A DNA stretch of 64,000 bases from Corynebacterium sputi DSM 45148 (GTDB taxonomy: Bacteria > Actinomycetota > Actinomycetes > Mycobacteriales > Mycobacteriaceae): contig NZ_ATYV01000003.1 in NCBI RefSeq assembly GCF_000427865.1, positions 112,878 through 176,877 on the forward strand. The letters are read 5' to 3'. The position numbers and the translations under genes were made by a program. The first letter of the stretch is position 1; the number at the start of each line of letters is the position of its first letter. Positions 1 through 10,087 of the stretch are shown here, piece by piece. Under the pieces are notes generated by a model. The model had not been told where the DNA came from. It did not search any database and saw only the letters and a list, made by a program, of their open reading frames with translations.

Positions 1-981
1 CATGTTGATTTCCGACTCGAGGGTCGGCTCCGGAGCTCGGTCCCACTCGCCCCACAGACCATTGCCCGTAGAGATGAACAGCGGGGTGCCGCCGAGGAGG
101 TCGGCGTTGACCAGGGCGTCATTGCGGACCCAGGCGTCAGAGCCGGGCTCGCCCCACATGTCGGTGGCATCGACACCGGCGCGGTCCAGAACCAACTGGA
201 CGAAGGCGGAGCCGAAGCGGTCGGAGGTCTGCGGGCAGCCGGAGAAGGATGCCACTCCGTCGTAAAGCTCCGGGTGCTGCTCGGCGTAGACCAGCACGGA
301 GGATGCGGACATGCTCATGCCGACGATGCCGCGCTTGCCGTTGCCACCGATCTCAGCCTCCAGGGCCTCGGGGAGCTCGCGGGTCAGGAAGGTCTCCCAG
401 TACTGCTTCTCGAAGTCCGTCTCCTCGCTCTCCCAGTCGGTGTAATAGGAGAACGCGCCGGCCTGGACGATGACGACGTTTACGTCCTTGTCGCTGAAGT
501 AGTCCACGATGTCCGTCTGGTACAGCCAGGAGGCAGTGCCTTCGCCGCCATCGGCGCCGTTGAGGATGTACAGCGTTGGACGAGGCGCGTCCGGGTCCTC
601 ACCCTCGGGCCAGATGCGGGCCAGCGGGACAGCCTTCTCCATGGTCGGGGCGGTGGCCCATATGACCTCGGTGTTGTCGTGGCCCTCCAGCAGACTCATC
701 CAGGGGCGCTCGGGCAGACCAGATTCGGCCAGTGCATCGCCGCGGAAGATCGTCGAAGGTTCGATCGTCTCCTCGCTCGTCTCGTCAGCCTCGGCGACTT
801 TATCGTCCTTGAGCTCAGCCTTGAAATCATCCTCGAGAGCGTCGAGGGACACCGGCACCGGGGCGTCCTCGGTCTCAATCGGGGCTGCATAAGCCGCGGT
901 CGTACCCAGCGACATGGCCAACGCCACTGCGGTCGCGGCCACTGCCGCCCTCCGGGTTCGCTGGATATTAGGGCTGCGCAT
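1..981 (-). CDS. Corynomycolyltransferase (antigen 85 family), C-terminus off the window
   Basis: Secreted esterase-fold enzyme of the Ag85/Cmt/Cop1 family, expected to move corynomycolic acid between trehalose monomycolate and arabinogalactan, trehalose or protein acceptors in the outer envelope. The first ~33 residues are an Arg-rich n-region, an alanine-rich hydrophobic core and a cleavage site near AAYA-AP. The nucleophile elbow is GMSMSAS, preceded by the family sequence SYYTDWES and followed by FSGCPQTSDRFGS and an NDALVNADLL-type stretch. The ATG at 981 was chosen because GGGAG lies about 8 nt upstream. 327 codons are visible and the frame is open at base 1; the family is usually 330-365 residues (single-domain form), so little is missing. 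It is related to the gene at 56496 but more diverged. It is transcribed away from lpd. Which mycolyltransferase paralogue it is cannot be told. Confidence 0.93.
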   Translation of the reverse strand, partial: MRSPNIQRTRRAAVAATAVALAMSLGTTAAYAAPIETEDAPVPVSLDALEDDFKAELKDDKVAEADETSEETIEPSTIFRGDALAESGLPERPWMSLLEGHDNTEVIWATAPTMEKAVPLARIWPEGEDPDAPRPTLYILNGADGGEGTASWLYQTDIVDYFSDKDVNVVIVQAGAFSYYTDWESEETDFEKQYWETFLTRELPEALEAEIGGNGKRGIVGMSMSASSVLVYAEQHPELYDGVASFSGCPQTSDRFGSAFVQLVLDRAGVDATDMWGEPGSDAWVRNDALVNADLLGGTPLFISTGNGLWGEWDRAPEPTLESEINM

Positions 982-1168
982 GGGTGAAATCTCCCTGTGT
1001 GAGGTGCGGGACAGTAAGTGCCGTTCCCGCAGACGTGCTGTGGTCAATGTGACTAATGGTACGGGATTCAACTCAATAGTCACATACGTAACATCAGAAA
1101 CATTGTGTCCGCGGGGCTTGCCGCGAATCGCCTGCGGTCACTGCCGCACAGTCAGGCAGGCGTGAAGG

Positions 1169-1205
1169 GATGTGGGGGATGGGACGAGGAGAGCGTCGGG
1201 AAGCA
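1169..1205 (+). repeat. Interspersed repeat copy 1 (G-rich leader + CGTCGGGAAGCA)
   Basis: A G/purine-rich leader containing TGTGGGGGATGGG (1171-1183) leads into the core CGTCGGGAAGCA (1194-1205). The leader word and core both recur at 34649-34688 with similar spacing. This copy lies in the lpd upstream region, ending about 50 bp before the inferred -10 box. Confidence 0.6.
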
Positions 1206-1255
1206 AAAATCCTTTCGCCGAAAACCCTTAGGTGACGTGACCCTCATGTTCCGGT

Positions 1256-1261
1256 TATCCT
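1256..1261 (+). promoter_or_regulatory. -10 box of a leaderless lpd transcript
   Basis: TATCCT fits the corynebacterial -10 pattern TANNNT and ends 7 nt before the GTG start of lpd. There is no Shine-Dalgarno sequence, so transcription probably begins at the start codon. Confidence 0.6.
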
Positions 1262-1268
1262 TGGCCCC

Positions 1269-2690
1269 GTGGCTGAACATTATGATCTCGTTGTCCTCGG
1301 CGCCGGACCCGGCGGTTACGTCGCCGCCATCCGCGCATCCCAGCTCGGCCTGAAGGTGGCCGTGGTTGAAAAGCAGTACTGGGGAGGTGTCTGCCTCAAC
1401 GTCGGTTGTATCCCGTCGAAGTCTCTGCTGAAGAATGCGGAGGTCGCGCACATCTTCAACCATGAAGCGAAGACCTTCGGCATCTCCGGAGATGTCTCCT
1501 TTGACTTCGGTGCGGCGCACGCGCGCTCCCGGAAGGTGTCCGCGGGCATCGTCAAGGGCGTTCACTTCCTCATGAAGAAGAACAAGATCGACGAGATCGA
1601 CGGCTGGGGTGCCTTCACCGGCCCGACCTCCATCAAGGTCACCGACGGCAAGGACAAGGGCAAGGAGCTCTCGTTCGATAACTGCATCGTCGCAACCGGC
1701 TCCGTCGTGCGCTCCCTGCCGGGCGTCGAGATCGGCGGCAACATCGTCTCTTACGAGGAGCAGATCCTCAGTGACGACCTGCCGGAGTCCATCGTCATCG
1801 TTGGCGCTGGCGCCATCGGCATGGAGTTTGCCTACGTCCTGGCCAACTACGGCGTGGACGTCACCATCGTTGAGTACCTCGACCGCGTCCTCCCGAACGA
1901 GGATGAGGAAGTCTCCAAGGTCATCGCCAAGGAGTACAAGAAGCTTGGTGTGAAGCTCCTGACCGGTCACGCGACCACCGAGATCGACGACAAGGGCGAT
2001 TCTGTCGTGGTCAAGATCGAGGCAAAGAACGGCGGCAAGGAGCAGACTCTCACCGTCGACCGCGTCATGGTCTCCATCGGCTTCGCCCCGCGCACCGAAA
2101 ACATCGGCCTGGACAAGGCCGGCGTGGAGCTAGGCAAGCGCGGCGAGATCGTCATTGACGAGTACATGCGCACCAACGTTGATGGCATCTACTCCATCGG
2201 TGACGTCACCATGAAGCTGCAGCTCGCTCACGTCGCCGAGGCTCAGGGCGTTATCGCCGCTGAGCACATGGCCGGCGCTGAGACCGAGCCGATCCTTGAC
2301 CAGGACTACCGAATGATGCCCCGTGCAACGTTCTGTAACCCGCAGGTGGCCTCCTTCGGTCTCACCGAGGCGCAGGCCAAGGAGTGGGCCGAGGAGAATG
2401 GCCGCGAGATCAAGGTCGCGTCCTTCCCGTTCTCTGCGAACGGCAAGGCGATGGGCCTGGCGGAGACCGCCGGTTTCTCGAAGATCATCGCGGACGCCGA
2501 GCACGGCGAACTGCTCGGCGGTCACCTGGTTGGTGCCAACGTCTCCGAGCTCACCCCGCAGCTGGTCCTGGCCCAGAAGTACGAGCTCACTGCCGCTGAA
2601 ATCGGTCGCGCCGTGCACACGCACCCGACCATGTCTGAGGCTATGAAGGAAGCCGCCGAGGGCATCGGCGGACACATGATCAACCTGTAA
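1269..2690 (+). CDS. lpd: Dihydrolipoamide dehydrogenase (E3)
   Basis: FAD- and NAD-dependent E3 subunit that reoxidises dihydrolipoamide in the pyruvate and 2-oxoglutarate dehydrogenase complexes. The 473-residue protein has the FAD Rossmann motif [12 protein letters not shown] near residue 9, the redox disulfide in [13 protein letters not shown] (about residues 38-50), the NAD-binding motif [13 protein letters not shown] near 178, a second FAD motif around YSIGDV, and the C-terminal His-Glu dyad in HTHPTMSE. Length is normal. GTG 1269 was chosen because the protein then begins just ahead of the Rossmann fold and a TATCCT -10 box sits 7 nt upstream; no ribosome binding site is present. It is monocistronic, with a terminator at 2756-2790. 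Its position near ramB and sdhCAB matches other corynebacteria. Confidence 0.98.
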   Translation: MAEHYDLVVLGAGPGGYVAAIRASQLGLKVAVVEKQYWGGVCLNVGCIPSKSLLKNAEVAHIFNHEAKTFGISGDVSFDFGAAHARSRKVSAGIVKGVHFLMKKNKIDEIDGWGAFTGPTSIKVTDGKDKGKELSFDNCIVATGSVVRSLPGVEIGGNIVSYEEQILSDDLPESIVIVGAGAIGMEFAYVLANYGVDVTIVEYLDRVLPNEDEEVSKVIAKEYKKLGVKLLTGHATTEIDDKGDSVVVKIEAKNGGKEQTLTVDRVMVSIGFAPRTENIGLDKAGVELGKRGEIVIDEYMRTNVDGIYSIGDVTMKLQLAHVAEAQGVIAAEHMAGAETEPILDQDYRMMPRATFCNPQVASFGLTEAQAKEWAEENGREIKVASFPFSANGKAMGLAETAGFSKIIADAEHGELLGGHLVGANVSELTPQLVLAQKYELTAAEIGRAVHTHPTMSEAMKEAAEGIGGHMINL

Positions 2691-2755
2691 TTGCAGGTAG
2701 CGGTGTAATGATCGTGCAGCGCGACTGAGTCGCATCGCCGCGCTGTAACGCTGAG

Positions 2756-2790
2756 AGTGGGTCGTCCCTTGTGGGATGACCCACTTTCTG
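2756..2790 (+). terminator. Terminator of lpd
   Basis: A 13-bp stem AGTGGGTCGTCCC / GGGATGACCCACT (one G-U pair) closes a 4-nt loop and is followed by a T-rich run. Confidence 0.85.
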
Positions 2791-2895
2791 CATATTTTCA
2801 TTGATAAGGGGTTGCGTTCAGGATGCTCGGGGCGTAAACGTTGATCTGTCAACAAAATATGGACGAGCCCCCACACAAATCCCGAAAGGATCATC

Positions 2896-3297
2896 ATGGC
2901 TAACTTCTCCCTGTACCCCGCACGCGTCTTCCCGGGACTGGTCTTCCTTAACTCCGGCATCGGAAAGCTCAGCATCGATGAAGAAGGCGCCAAGGGCCTG
3001 CAGGACTTCGCCGGCACCGCCCTTCCGTTCGTGAAGAAGATCCCGGCCAAGACCTTCGGCCGCGTTCTCGCCGGCTCTGAGGTTGCCACTGCCGCAGCAC
3101 TGCTTACCCCGCTGGTCCCGAACAAGGTTGCCGGCGCTGCGCTGACCGCATTCGGTGCAGGCTTCACCGCGATGTACCTGCGTACCCCGGGTCTGACCGA
3201 GAACGGTTCGGTCCGTCCGACCGATCAGGGCCTGCCGATGCTGAAGGACACCTGGCTCCTCGGTACCGGCCTGGCACTTCTGGCAGCGAAGAAGTAA
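2896..3297 (+). CDS. DoxX-like small membrane protein
   Basis: A 133-residue protein with three to four hydrophobic segments (about residues 5-20, 55-75, 77-95, 112-130) and the N-terminal LYPARVFPGLVFLNSGIGKL pattern seen in DoxX-family and related actinobacterial membrane proteins. Function is unknown; DoxX relatives have been linked to thiol and oxidative-stress membrane complexes, but nothing here proves that. The ATG has AAAGGA 6-7 nt upstream. It is a single gene between two terminators, convergent with ramB, and corresponds in position to a conserved gene between lpd and ramB in C. glutamicum. Confidence 0.8.
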   Translation: MANFSLYPARVFPGLVFLNSGIGKLSIDEEGAKGLQDFAGTALPFVKKIPAKTFGRVLAGSEVATAAALLTPLVPNKVAGAALTAFGAGFTAMYLRTPGLTENGSVRPTDQGLPMLKDTWLLGTGLALLAAKK

Positions 3298-3319
3298 GAA
3301 CTCCGCTTCCCGACGTCCC

Positions 3320-3355
3320 CTTCTCCCCGTTCCGAGCCCTCGGAACGGGGAGAAG
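3320..3355. terminator. Bidirectional terminator between the DoxX-like gene and ramB
   Basis: A perfect 17-bp inverted repeat (CTTCTCCCCGTTCCGAG and its complement) with a 2-nt centre lies between two convergent genes. It has no long T-tract. Confidence 0.75.
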
Positions 3356-3388
3356 TCATATTCGCGCCGGTCTGTGCGCGATCGATTC

Positions 3389-4813
3389 CTAGTACGGCTC
3401 GACGGACGAGCGGTGCATGTCCACGTCGATGCTGCGGTTCAGCGGCGGGAATGCTCGCTGAGGACAGTCATCGCGTGAGCACACTCGGCAGCCGGCACCG
3501 ATCGGGGTAGCGGCATTGTTGTCGCTGAGGTCTAGGCCTTCGGCGTACACCGTGCGTTGGGCGTGGCGGGCTTCGCAACCAAGGCCGATTGCGAAGAGTT
3601 TTCCGGGGCTTCCGAACCGGCTGGTGTGATGCTCCACAGTGCGGGCGATCCAGAGATACGGGCGTCCGTCTGGCATCTGTGCGAATTGGCGCATGACTTT
3701 GCCGGGGTAGGAGAAAGTCTCGTAGACACTCCACAACGGGCAGGTGCCGCCAGAGTTGGTGAAGTGGAATCCGGTGGCGGACTGGCGTTTGGACATGTTT
3801 CCCGCGCGGTCCACGCGGACAAACGTGAAGGGGATGCCGCGCAGGCTCGGCCGCTGCATCGTGGAGAGGCGGTGGCAGATCGTCTCGTAGCCCATCCCGT
3901 ATTGCTGGGAGAGCAATTCGATGTCGTATCGCAGGGATTCTGCGGTGTCATGGAAGGACTCATAAGGCAGCATCAAGGCCGCGGCGTAGTACGTGGCGAC
4001 ACCACGAATTGCCAGGCGGCGGGCTTCTTCTGAGGTCAACACACTGTCTTTGGCCTCGTCGCGGATCAGTTCGCCGCACTCGAAGTACGCCAACTCTTGG
4101 GCCATGCGGAAAGCCTTCTGCCCAGAGGTGAGGTACCTTGCCAGATCCAGAGTTCCGGAATTGGGGTCGAACTGGTGCTGCGTCGATCCCATGTCGGAGC
4201 GGTACCGAATCGTCACCCCGTATCGGATGGAGAGCCGGTCGGCGAGGACCTCCTCAGCGACGATGTTCGGGTTGGTCAGTCCAAGTTCCACCGCCAGGTT
4301 CTCTGCGGCCACATCCACCGAGTCGATGTAGTTCTGCCGAGCGTAGAAGAAGTCACGGACCTCCTCGTGCGGCATGGTCAGCGCGCGTGCGGCGGCTGCG
4401 GCGGTGGGCTCACCTTCGAAGTTGCGGTGGTCGGTAGCCAGTGACAACTTGTCGGTGACGTTGCGATACCTGCGGTGGGAATCAACCATTGCTCTGGCCA
4501 GGCCCGGATGATTACGGACCATGTCCGAGATCTCCTGCAGATCCACCGGTTCCGGGCAGACTTCCTTATCGAGGACCACGTCCTGGACTTCTGCCAACAG
4601 GCGCGAGTCATCGTCACGAGAGAAAAACGTCGCATCAACGCCGAACGTGTCTGTGATCTTCAGTAGAACCGGGACTGTAAGCGGGCGGACGTCATGCTCG
4701 ATCTGGTTCACGTAGCTCGCGGACAGGCCGAGCGCTTGGGCGAGCGCGGCCTGGCTCATGTCGCGTTCTCGGCGGAGCTGTCGGAGCCGGGAACCCACGT
4801 AGGTTTTCGCCAT
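3389..4813 (-). CDS. ramB: Transcriptional regulator RamB (acetate/glyoxylate control)
   Basis: XRE-type regulator that in C. glutamicum represses acetate-metabolism genes including aceA and aceB. The 474-residue protein opens with a helix-turn-helix (about residues 8-62, with [20 protein letters not shown] and [16 protein letters not shown]), continues into an IrrE/ScfR-like middle region, and ends with a cysteine-bearing segment ([25 protein letters not shown]) that could sense redox state or bind metal. Length and architecture match RamB. It is transcribed alone, with the divergent lpd side behind a terminator and the aceA terminator just upstream. In this genome it lies next to its probable targets aceA and aceB, and sdhCAB is 8 kb away. 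Confidence 0.95.
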   Translation of the reverse strand: MAKTYVGSRLRQLRRERDMSQAALAQALGLSASYVNQIEHDVRPLTVPVLLKITDTFGVDATFFSRDDDSRLLAEVQDVVLDKEVCPEPVDLQEISDMVRNHPGLARAMVDSHRRYRNVTDKLSLATDHRNFEGEPTAAAAARALTMPHEEVRDFFYARQNYIDSVDVAAENLAVELGLTNPNIVAEEVLADRLSIRYGVTIRYRSDMGSTQHQFDPNSGTLDLARYLTSGQKAFRMAQELAYFECGELIRDEAKDSVLTSEEARRLAIRGVATYYAAALMLPYESFHDTAESLRYDIELLSQQYGMGYETICHRLSTMQRPSLRGIPFTFVRVDRAGNMSKRQSATGFHFTNSGGTCPLWSVYETFSYPGKVMRQFAQMPDGRPYLWIARTVEHHTSRFGSPGKLFAIGLGCEARHAQRTVYAEGLDLSDNNAATPIGAGCRVCSRDDCPQRAFPPLNRSIDVDMHRSSVEPY

Positions 4814-4887
4814 GCACCGAGATTAACCGACTGCACAGATCGGAAGTGAAAACTGCGAAGCGTGCCCGGTATGGGTGCGGAGCTGAC

Positions 4888-4929
4888 AAGACCCCGCCTC
4901 CTGCACCTAGATGCATGAGACGGGGTCTT
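4888..4929 (-). terminator. Terminator of aceA
   Basis: Inverted repeat AAGACCCCG(C)CTC / GAG(A)CGGGGTCTT with a loop that itself contains TGCA...TGCA. It lies just past the aceA stop on the minus strand. Confidence 0.8.
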
Positions 4930-4981
4930 GGCGAACCGAATCGGAAGTGAACTTCCGGCCGTTCCAATCAGAGGAATCTGA

Positions 4982-6274
4982 TTAGAACTGGCCCTCCTCG
5001 GTGGAGCCCTTGAGGGCGGTGGTGGAGGAGTTCGGGTCGACGGTGGTGGCGATGCTGTCGAAGTAGCCGGCGCCGACCTCGCGCTGGTGCTTGACGGCGG
5101 TGAAGCCACGCTCCTCGGCTGCCTTGAACTCGCGGTTCTGCAGGTCGACGAATGCGGTCATCTGCTCGCGTGCGTAGCCGTGAGCCAGATCGAACATGCC
5201 GTAGTTGAGGGAGTGGAAGCCAGCCAGGGTGATGAACTGGAACTTGAAGCCCATGGCTCCGAGCTCGTTCTGGAACTTGGCGATCTCGTCTGCCTCGAGG
5301 TGTGCCGACCAGTTGAAGGACGGGGAGCAGTTGTAGGACAGCAGCTGGTCCGGGAACTCCTCGCGGACACCCTCGGCGAACTTCTTGGCCAGGGCCAGGT
5401 CCGGGGTGCCGGTCTCCATCCAGATGAGGTCGGAGTACGGAGCGTAGGACTTCGCACGCTCGATGCAGGGCTCAAGGCCGTTCTGCACGTGGTAGTAGCC
5501 CTCAGAGGTGCGCTCACCGGTGATGAACTTGCGGTCACGCTCGTCCACGTCGGAGGTGATCAGGGTAGCGGCCTCGGCATCGGTACGAGCGATGACGACG
5601 GTCGGGGTGTTAGCAACGTCAGCAGCCAGGCGAGCGGAGCTCAGGGTGCGGATGTGCTGCTGGGTCGGGATGAGGACCTTTCCACCGAGGTGGCCGCACT
5701 TCTTCTCCGAAGCGAGCTGGTCTTCCCAGTGGGTACCAGCGGCGCCGGCCTGGATCATGGCCTTCTGCAGCTCGTAGACGTTCAGTGCGCCACCGAAGCC
5801 GGCCTCACCGTCAGCGACGATCGGGACGAGCCAGTTGTCGATGGAGTCATCGCCATCGACGTGGGAGATCTCGTCAGCACGCAGCAGTGCGTTGTTGATA
5901 CGACGGACCACGTTCGGGACGGAGTTCGCCGGGTACAGCGACTGGTCCGGGTAGGTGTTGCCGGAGAGGTTGGCGTCACCTGCGACCTGCCAACCGGAGA
6001 GGTAAACAGCCTTCAGGCCAGCGCGGACCTGCTGGACAGCCTGGTTACCGGTCAGGGCGCCGAGAGCGTTGATGTAGCCGTCGCCCTCCTGGGTGACGCC
6101 CTCGAACAGGATCTCAGCACCACGGCGGGCGAGGGTGTGATCCTCGACGACGGTGCCCTGGAGCTTCTCGACCTGCTCGGCGGTGTAGTTACGGGTGATG
6201 CCCTTCCAGCGCGGGTTCTCATCCCAGTCCTTCTGGATTTCCGCTGCGGTACGGGCCTTGCCGACGTTCGACAT
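4982..6274 (-). CDS. aceA: Isocitrate lyase
   Basis: First glyoxylate-shunt enzyme: cleaves isocitrate to glyoxylate and succinate, allowing growth on acetate or fatty acids. The 430-residue length is typical of the bacterial class. The active-site loop KKCGH lies near residue 188, preceded by the metal-site region [22 protein letters not shown] and the C-terminal region complete the catalytic pocket. The ATG at 6274 has AAGGAAG 8-10 nt upstream. It is divergent from aceB across a 669-bp regulatory region, as in C. glutamicum, but here the pair is placed between ramB and sdhCAB. Control by RamA, RamB and a CRP-like regulator is expected from the family. Confidence 0.98.
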   Translation of the reverse strand: MSNVGKARTAAEIQKDWDENPRWKGITRNYTAEQVEKLQGTVVEDHTLARRGAEILFEGVTQEGDGYINALGALTGNQAVQQVRAGLKAVYLSGWQVAGDANLSGNTYPDQSLYPANSVPNVVRRINNALLRADEISHVDGDDSIDNWLVPIVADGEAGFGGALNVYELQKAMIQAGAAGTHWEDQLASEKKCGHLGGKVLIPTQQHIRTLSSARLAADVANTPTVVIARTDAEAATLITSDVDERDRKFITGERTSEGYYHVQNGLEPCIERAKSYAPYSDLIWMETGTPDLALAKKFAEGVREEFPDQLLSYNCSPSFNWSAHLEADEIAKFQNELGAMGFKFQFITLAGFHSLNYGMFDLAHGYAREQMTAFVDLQNREFKAAEERGFTAVKHQREVGAGYFDSIATTVDPNSSTTALKGSTEEGQF

Positions 6275-6943
6275 ATCGGTGTCACTTCCTTACGTTCCGA
6301 ATTCCGGTGAGAGGCATCGCCGTTGCGCCCCGAAGGGTCTGCAGTGTGCGAAAGCCTGTGAGGACACGGTCCACCACTGCGCCGAAGTTCGCTCGTTCAG
6401 CCGAGGCTTCACAAGCATCGCCGCGCAGTATTGAGTGGTCTGTCCGCGTGCTCTGCTTCACATGATGATTGAGGACATAGCCCTGAGTCAAGGATCACAT
6501 CATGTAAATTCCTGTATGTGAGGATTGCCATTTTGTGAAGTTAGCTAACTCTATCGTGGCAACATTGTTCTGAGGTAAATTGCCAGGTCGGGACCAAATG
6601 TGCCGAAGACCTGTGTGTTTCGTTCTGTCCGTGGCGAAAAATGCCCAAGTTCTTCCGATGGGTAACACCGTGTTCTAACCGGAATGCGCTTGCAGTGGAT
6701 CCATTCTGTATCGGGGGTGAGGGCGGGGGCATCGGTCAGTTAAGGAACGACCTGAACATTTCGATACCTGCAGGATCGCTCGGTGTAATCGGCGGAAACG
6801 GTGGCAGGGATTGCATTTTCCTGCACATCGAGATCGCGATCACTTATGGTGGGAGCATCGCGAGGGGGCACGCGCATCGTTTGTGTGTCCGAAAATGCGG
6901 TTAAACACGCCTCGCACGCACACCCCCTGAGTTAAGGAGAACT
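6275..6943. promoter_or_regulatory. aceA/aceB divergent control region with RamA-like G-runs
   Basis: No convincing gene lies in these 669 bases. Four words fit the published RamA pattern (a non-G base, 4-6 G, then T or C; or the complement): CGGGGGT at 6712-6718, CGGGGGC at 6724-6730, AGGGGGC at 6863-6869 and ACCCCCT at 6922-6928. The last is close to the aceB ribosome binding site. I found no convincing RamB or GlxR palindrome by eye, although TGTGA half-sites occur around 6515-6540. Confidence 0.5.
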
Positions 6944-9151
6944 ATGACTGAGCGCATCACGGCTGGCGGCCTGCAGGTTGCCAAGGTTCTGTACGACTTC
7001 GTCAACGACACCGCTCTTCCTGCGGCGGGCATCGAGGACAAGGACGCCTTCTGGCAGGGTTTCGGCGACATCGTCGAGAAGCACACCCCGCGTAACAAGG
7101 AACTCTTGGCCCGTCGTGATGAGCTGCAGGCGCAGCTTGATGATTGGTACCGCGCAAACCCGGGTGAGCAGGACCAGGACAAGTACGTGTCCTTCCTCAA
7201 GGAGATCGGCTACCTCGCCGAGGATCCGGGCGACTACCAGGTGACCACTGAGAACGTGGACGTCGAGATCGCCGCTACCGCTGGTCCGCAGCTGGTTGTG
7301 CCGGTTCTTAACGCCCGTTTCGCGATCAACGCCGCTAACGCTCGTTGGGGTTCGCTGTACGACGCACTGTATGGCACCAACGCTATTTCCGAAGACGGCG
7401 GCGCCGAGAAGGACACCCCGGGCTACAACAAGGTCCGTGGTGACAAGGTCATCGCTTGGGGTCGTGGCTTCCTCGACCGCGCACTGCCGCTGCTGGAGGG
7501 CTCCCACGCGGACGCCACCGAGTATGCAATTGTCGACGGCCGTTTTGTCGCCACCATCGACGGCAACCAGGTTGGCCTGCGCGAGCCGGAGACCCTCGTT
7601 GGTTACACCGGTTCCCTGGAGAACCCGGACTCCATTTACTTCAAGCACAACGGTCTGCACATCGAGCTGCTTCTCGACGCTGAGTCCCCGGTCGGCAAGA
7701 CCGACAAGGCCGGCGTGAAGGACATCGTGCTGGAGGCTGCAGTCACCAACATCATGGACCTGGAAGACTCCGTCGCAGCTGTCGATGCAGCTGACAAGGT
7801 TCTGGGCTACACCAACTGGCTCGGCCTGAACCAGGGTGACCTGCACATCGAGTTCGAGCGCAAGGGCAAGACCCTGACCCGCGAGATCAACGATGACCGC
7901 ACCTACACGGACCTTGAGGGCAACGAGCAGGTCCTGCACGGCCGCTCGATGAACCTGATCCGTAACGTCGGCCACCTGATGCAGAACCCGGCGATCCTCG
8001 ACCGCAATGGCGAGGAAATCTTCGAGGGCCTGATGGATGCCGTCATCACCCCGATCTGCGCAATCCCGGGCCTGAACCCGGAGAACGCACGCCGTAACTC
8101 CCGCACCGGCTCCATCTACATCGTGAAGCCGAAGCAGCACGGTCCGGACGAGGCAGCCTTCACCAACGAGGTCTTCGCTGCTGTTGAGGATCTCCTTGGC
8201 CTGGAGCGCAACACCATGAAGGTCGGCCTCATGGACGAGGAGCGCCGCACCTCGGTGAACCTCGACGCTGCCATCAAGTCCGTCTCCGAGCGCGTGGTCT
8301 TCATCAACACCGGCTTCATGGACCGCACCGGCGACGAGATCCACACCTCCCTCTACGCAGGCCCGATGTTCCGCAAGGCAGAGCAGAAGACCGCCAAGTG
8401 GATGCTGGCCTACGAGGACAACAACGTCGACGCCGGCCTGGCACACGGTCTGCAGGGTAAGGCTCAGATCGGTAAGGGCATGTGGGCCATGACCGAGCTG
8501 ATGGCAGAGCTGCTCGAGCAGAAGATCGGTCAGCCGAAGCAGGGCGCCTCCACCGCATGGGTTCCGTCCCCGACCGGTGGCGTTCTGCACGCGACTCACT
8601 ACCACGAGGTTGACGTCTACGAGGTCCAGGACAAGCTCATCACCGATGGCCGTCGTGAGACCAAGGCTGACCTGCTGACCATCCCGGTTGCAGCTGCTGC
8701 CGCCGGTGACCCGGGTGCGGACTGGTCTGAGGAAGAGCGTCAGAACGAGCTCGACAACAACTGCCAGAGCATCCTCGGATACGTCATCCGCTGGGTCGAG
8801 CAGGGCGTTGGTTGCTCCAAGGTTCCGGATATCAACGATGTCGACCTGATGGAAGACCGCGCTACCCTGCGCATCTCCTCCCAGACCCTCGCCAACTGGC
8901 TCGTCCAGGGCGTGGTGACCGAGGAGCAGATCATCGATTCGCTGCACCGCATGGCCGAAATCGTTGACCGCCAGAACGAGGGCGACGCTGAGTACCTGCC
9001 GATGGCCACCGACTTCGACAAGTCGATCGGTTTCCAGGCTGCCAAGGAGCTCATCCTGGAAGGTGCGAAGCAGCCCTCCGGCTACACCGAGCCGATCCTG
9101 CACCGCTCCCGCCTGGAGTTCAAGAAGCGCGAAGGTATCGACCAGGGTTAA
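6944..9151 (+). CDS. aceB: Malate synthase G
   Basis: Second glyoxylate-shunt enzyme: condenses glyoxylate with acetyl-CoA to malate. The 735-residue length and the single long chain identify isoform G. Recognisable segments include [18 protein letters not shown] near residue 125, the TIM-barrel catalytic stretch [23 protein letters not shown] near 425, a region around [17 protein letters not shown] (residues ~450-467), and [26 protein letters not shown] lies 5-6 nt before the ATG. Its terminator is at 9211-9245. It is divergent from aceA; together they form the shunt. Confidence 0.98.
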   Translation: MTERITAGGLQVAKVLYDFVNDTALPAAGIEDKDAFWQGFGDIVEKHTPRNKELLARRDELQAQLDDWYRANPGEQDQDKYVSFLKEIGYLAEDPGDYQVTTENVDVEIAATAGPQLVVPVLNARFAINAANARWGSLYDALYGTNAISEDGGAEKDTPGYNKVRGDKVIAWGRGFLDRALPLLEGSHADATEYAIVDGRFVATIDGNQVGLREPETLVGYTGSLENPDSIYFKHNGLHIELLLDAESPVGKTDKAGVKDIVLEAAVTNIMDLEDSVAAVDAADKVLGYTNWLGLNQGDLHIEFERKGKTLTREINDDRTYTDLEGNEQVLHGRSMNLIRNVGHLMQNPAILDRNGEEIFEGLMDAVITPICAIPGLNPENARRNSRTGSIYIVKPKQHGPDEAAFTNEVFAAVEDLLGLERNTMKVGLMDEERRTSVNLDAAIKSVSERVVFINTGFMDRTGDEIHTSLYAGPMFRKAEQKTAKWMLAYEDNNVDAGLAHGLQGKAQIGKGMWAMTELMAELLEQKIGQPKQGASTAWVPSPTGGVLHATHYHEVDVYEVQDKLITDGRRETKADLLTIPVAAAAAGDPGADWSEEERQNELDNNCQSILGYVIRWVEQGVGCSKVPDINDVDLMEDRATLRISSQTLANWLVQGVVTEEQIIDSLHRMAEIVDRQNEGDAEYLPMATDFDKSIGFQAAKELILEGAKQPSGYTEPILHRSRLEFKKREGIDQG

Positions 9152-9188
9152 TTCCGGGTTGAGGGCTGAACGGTGTTGACTAGGTTGA

Positions 9189-9200
9189 CGTCGGGAAGCA
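9189..9200 (+). repeat. Interspersed repeat core, copy 2
   Basis: CGTCGGGAAGCA is identical to the core at 1194, 34677 and 42369. The leader here is less G-rich. It lies between the aceB stop and its terminator. Confidence 0.45.
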
Positions 9201-9210
9201 TGTTCTAAAG

Positions 9211-9245
9211 ACGCCGCCGTACCCACTATGGGTGCGGCGGCGTTT
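9211..9245 (+). terminator. Terminator of aceB
   Basis: ACGCCGCCGTACCC / GGGTGCGGCGGCGT hairpin followed by TTT. Confidence 0.85.
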
Positions 9246-9373
9246 CGCATTTCTTGCGGGTTACAGGCCGGTTTAGACCGGAAGGTGCGCAGGAATCCCG
9301 TTATCGTTGACGGGGAATCGTACGGGGCCACCGGAGGTGACGTGCGGAAGACGCATGATGATGAGGAGTGGAC

Positions 9374-10087
9374 GTGGAGATCACCGAATGCCGCGCGGTC
9401 TTGTTCGACCTGGACGGGGTGTTGACGCCGACGGCGTTGATTCACGAGGAGGCCTGGGGCGACATGTTCCGCGCATTCCTCACCGAACGGGGAGCGGAGG
9501 AATACACGGACGCTGATTACTTCGCGTACTTAGATGGTCGCCGCAGGGACGAGGGGATCCGGGCGGTGTTGAAGGCGAAAAACATTTCGCTTCCCGACGG
9601 TCAGGTCGACGACACCCCCGAAACCGACTCAGTCCACGGCCTCGGCGCTCGGAAGAATAGGGACTTCCTCAAGCGCGTCGCCGAAGGAGTCGCACCCTAT
9701 GACGGGTCGGTCCGATTCCTTGACTACCTGTCAGGCCTGGACAATCCGCCGGAAGTAGCCGTGGTCAGCTCCTCGAAGAATGCCGGACCGGTGCTTGCCG
9801 CAGCAGGGTTGGCGGATCGTTTTGAGTTAGTCGTCGATGGAAATCTTGCTTCGGACCTGGGGCTTCCCGGCAAGCCTGCGCCAGATACCTACCTGCATGC
9901 AGCACGCGAACTCGGGTTCGAGCCGGCCGAGGTTGCCGTTGTTGAAGACGCACTGAGCGGAGTCGCCTCCGGTGCAGCCGGTAAATTCGGTTTGGTGATC
10001 GGCGTCAACCGAGGCGCCGGTGCCGATGCGCTGGCCGCGGCTGGCGCAGATGTTGTGGTCGACGATCTTGAGGAGCTACTTCCGTGA
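9374..10087 (+). CDS. pgmB: Beta-phosphoglucomutase, HAD family
   Basis: Interconverts beta-glucose 1-phosphate and glucose 6-phosphate. The 237-residue HAD protein carries the nucleophile motif VLFDLDGVLT near residue 9, an alpha-helical cap with HEEAWGDMF and RRRDEGI, motif II VVSSS near residue 130, the Lys of motif III in GKPAPDTY, and the acidic motif IV VVEDALSG. GTG 9374 is preferred because GAGGAG ends 5 nt before it; an alternative GTG at 9368 would overlap that site. The stop overlaps the next start (GTGA), so it is translationally coupled to a GH65 phosphorylase. That pairing is typical when the phosphorylase releases beta-glucose 1-phosphate. Confidence 0.9.
   Translation: MEITECRAVLFDLDGVLTPTALIHEEAWGDMFRAFLTERGAEEYTDADYFAYLDGRRRDEGIRAVLKAKNISLPDGQVDDTPETDSVHGLGARKNRDFLKRVAEGVAPYDGSVRFLDYLSGLDNPPEVAVVSSSKNAGPVLAAAGLADRFELVVDGNLASDLGLPGKPAPDTYLHAARELGFEPAEVAVVEDALSGVASGAAGKFGLVIGVNRGAGADALAAAGADVVVDDLEELLP

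Noticed and set aside
6500..6560. GlxR/CRP-like site between aceA and aceB
   Set aside because: Only TGTGA half-sites; no full palindrome.
6641..6904. 87-codon ORF between aceA and aceB
   Set aside because: No ribosome binding site, no family features; lies in the regulatory region.
6932..9445. 837-codon antisense ORF opposite aceB
   Set aside because: Low-complexity shadow of a high-GC gene; the plus strand encodes an unmistakable malate synthase G.
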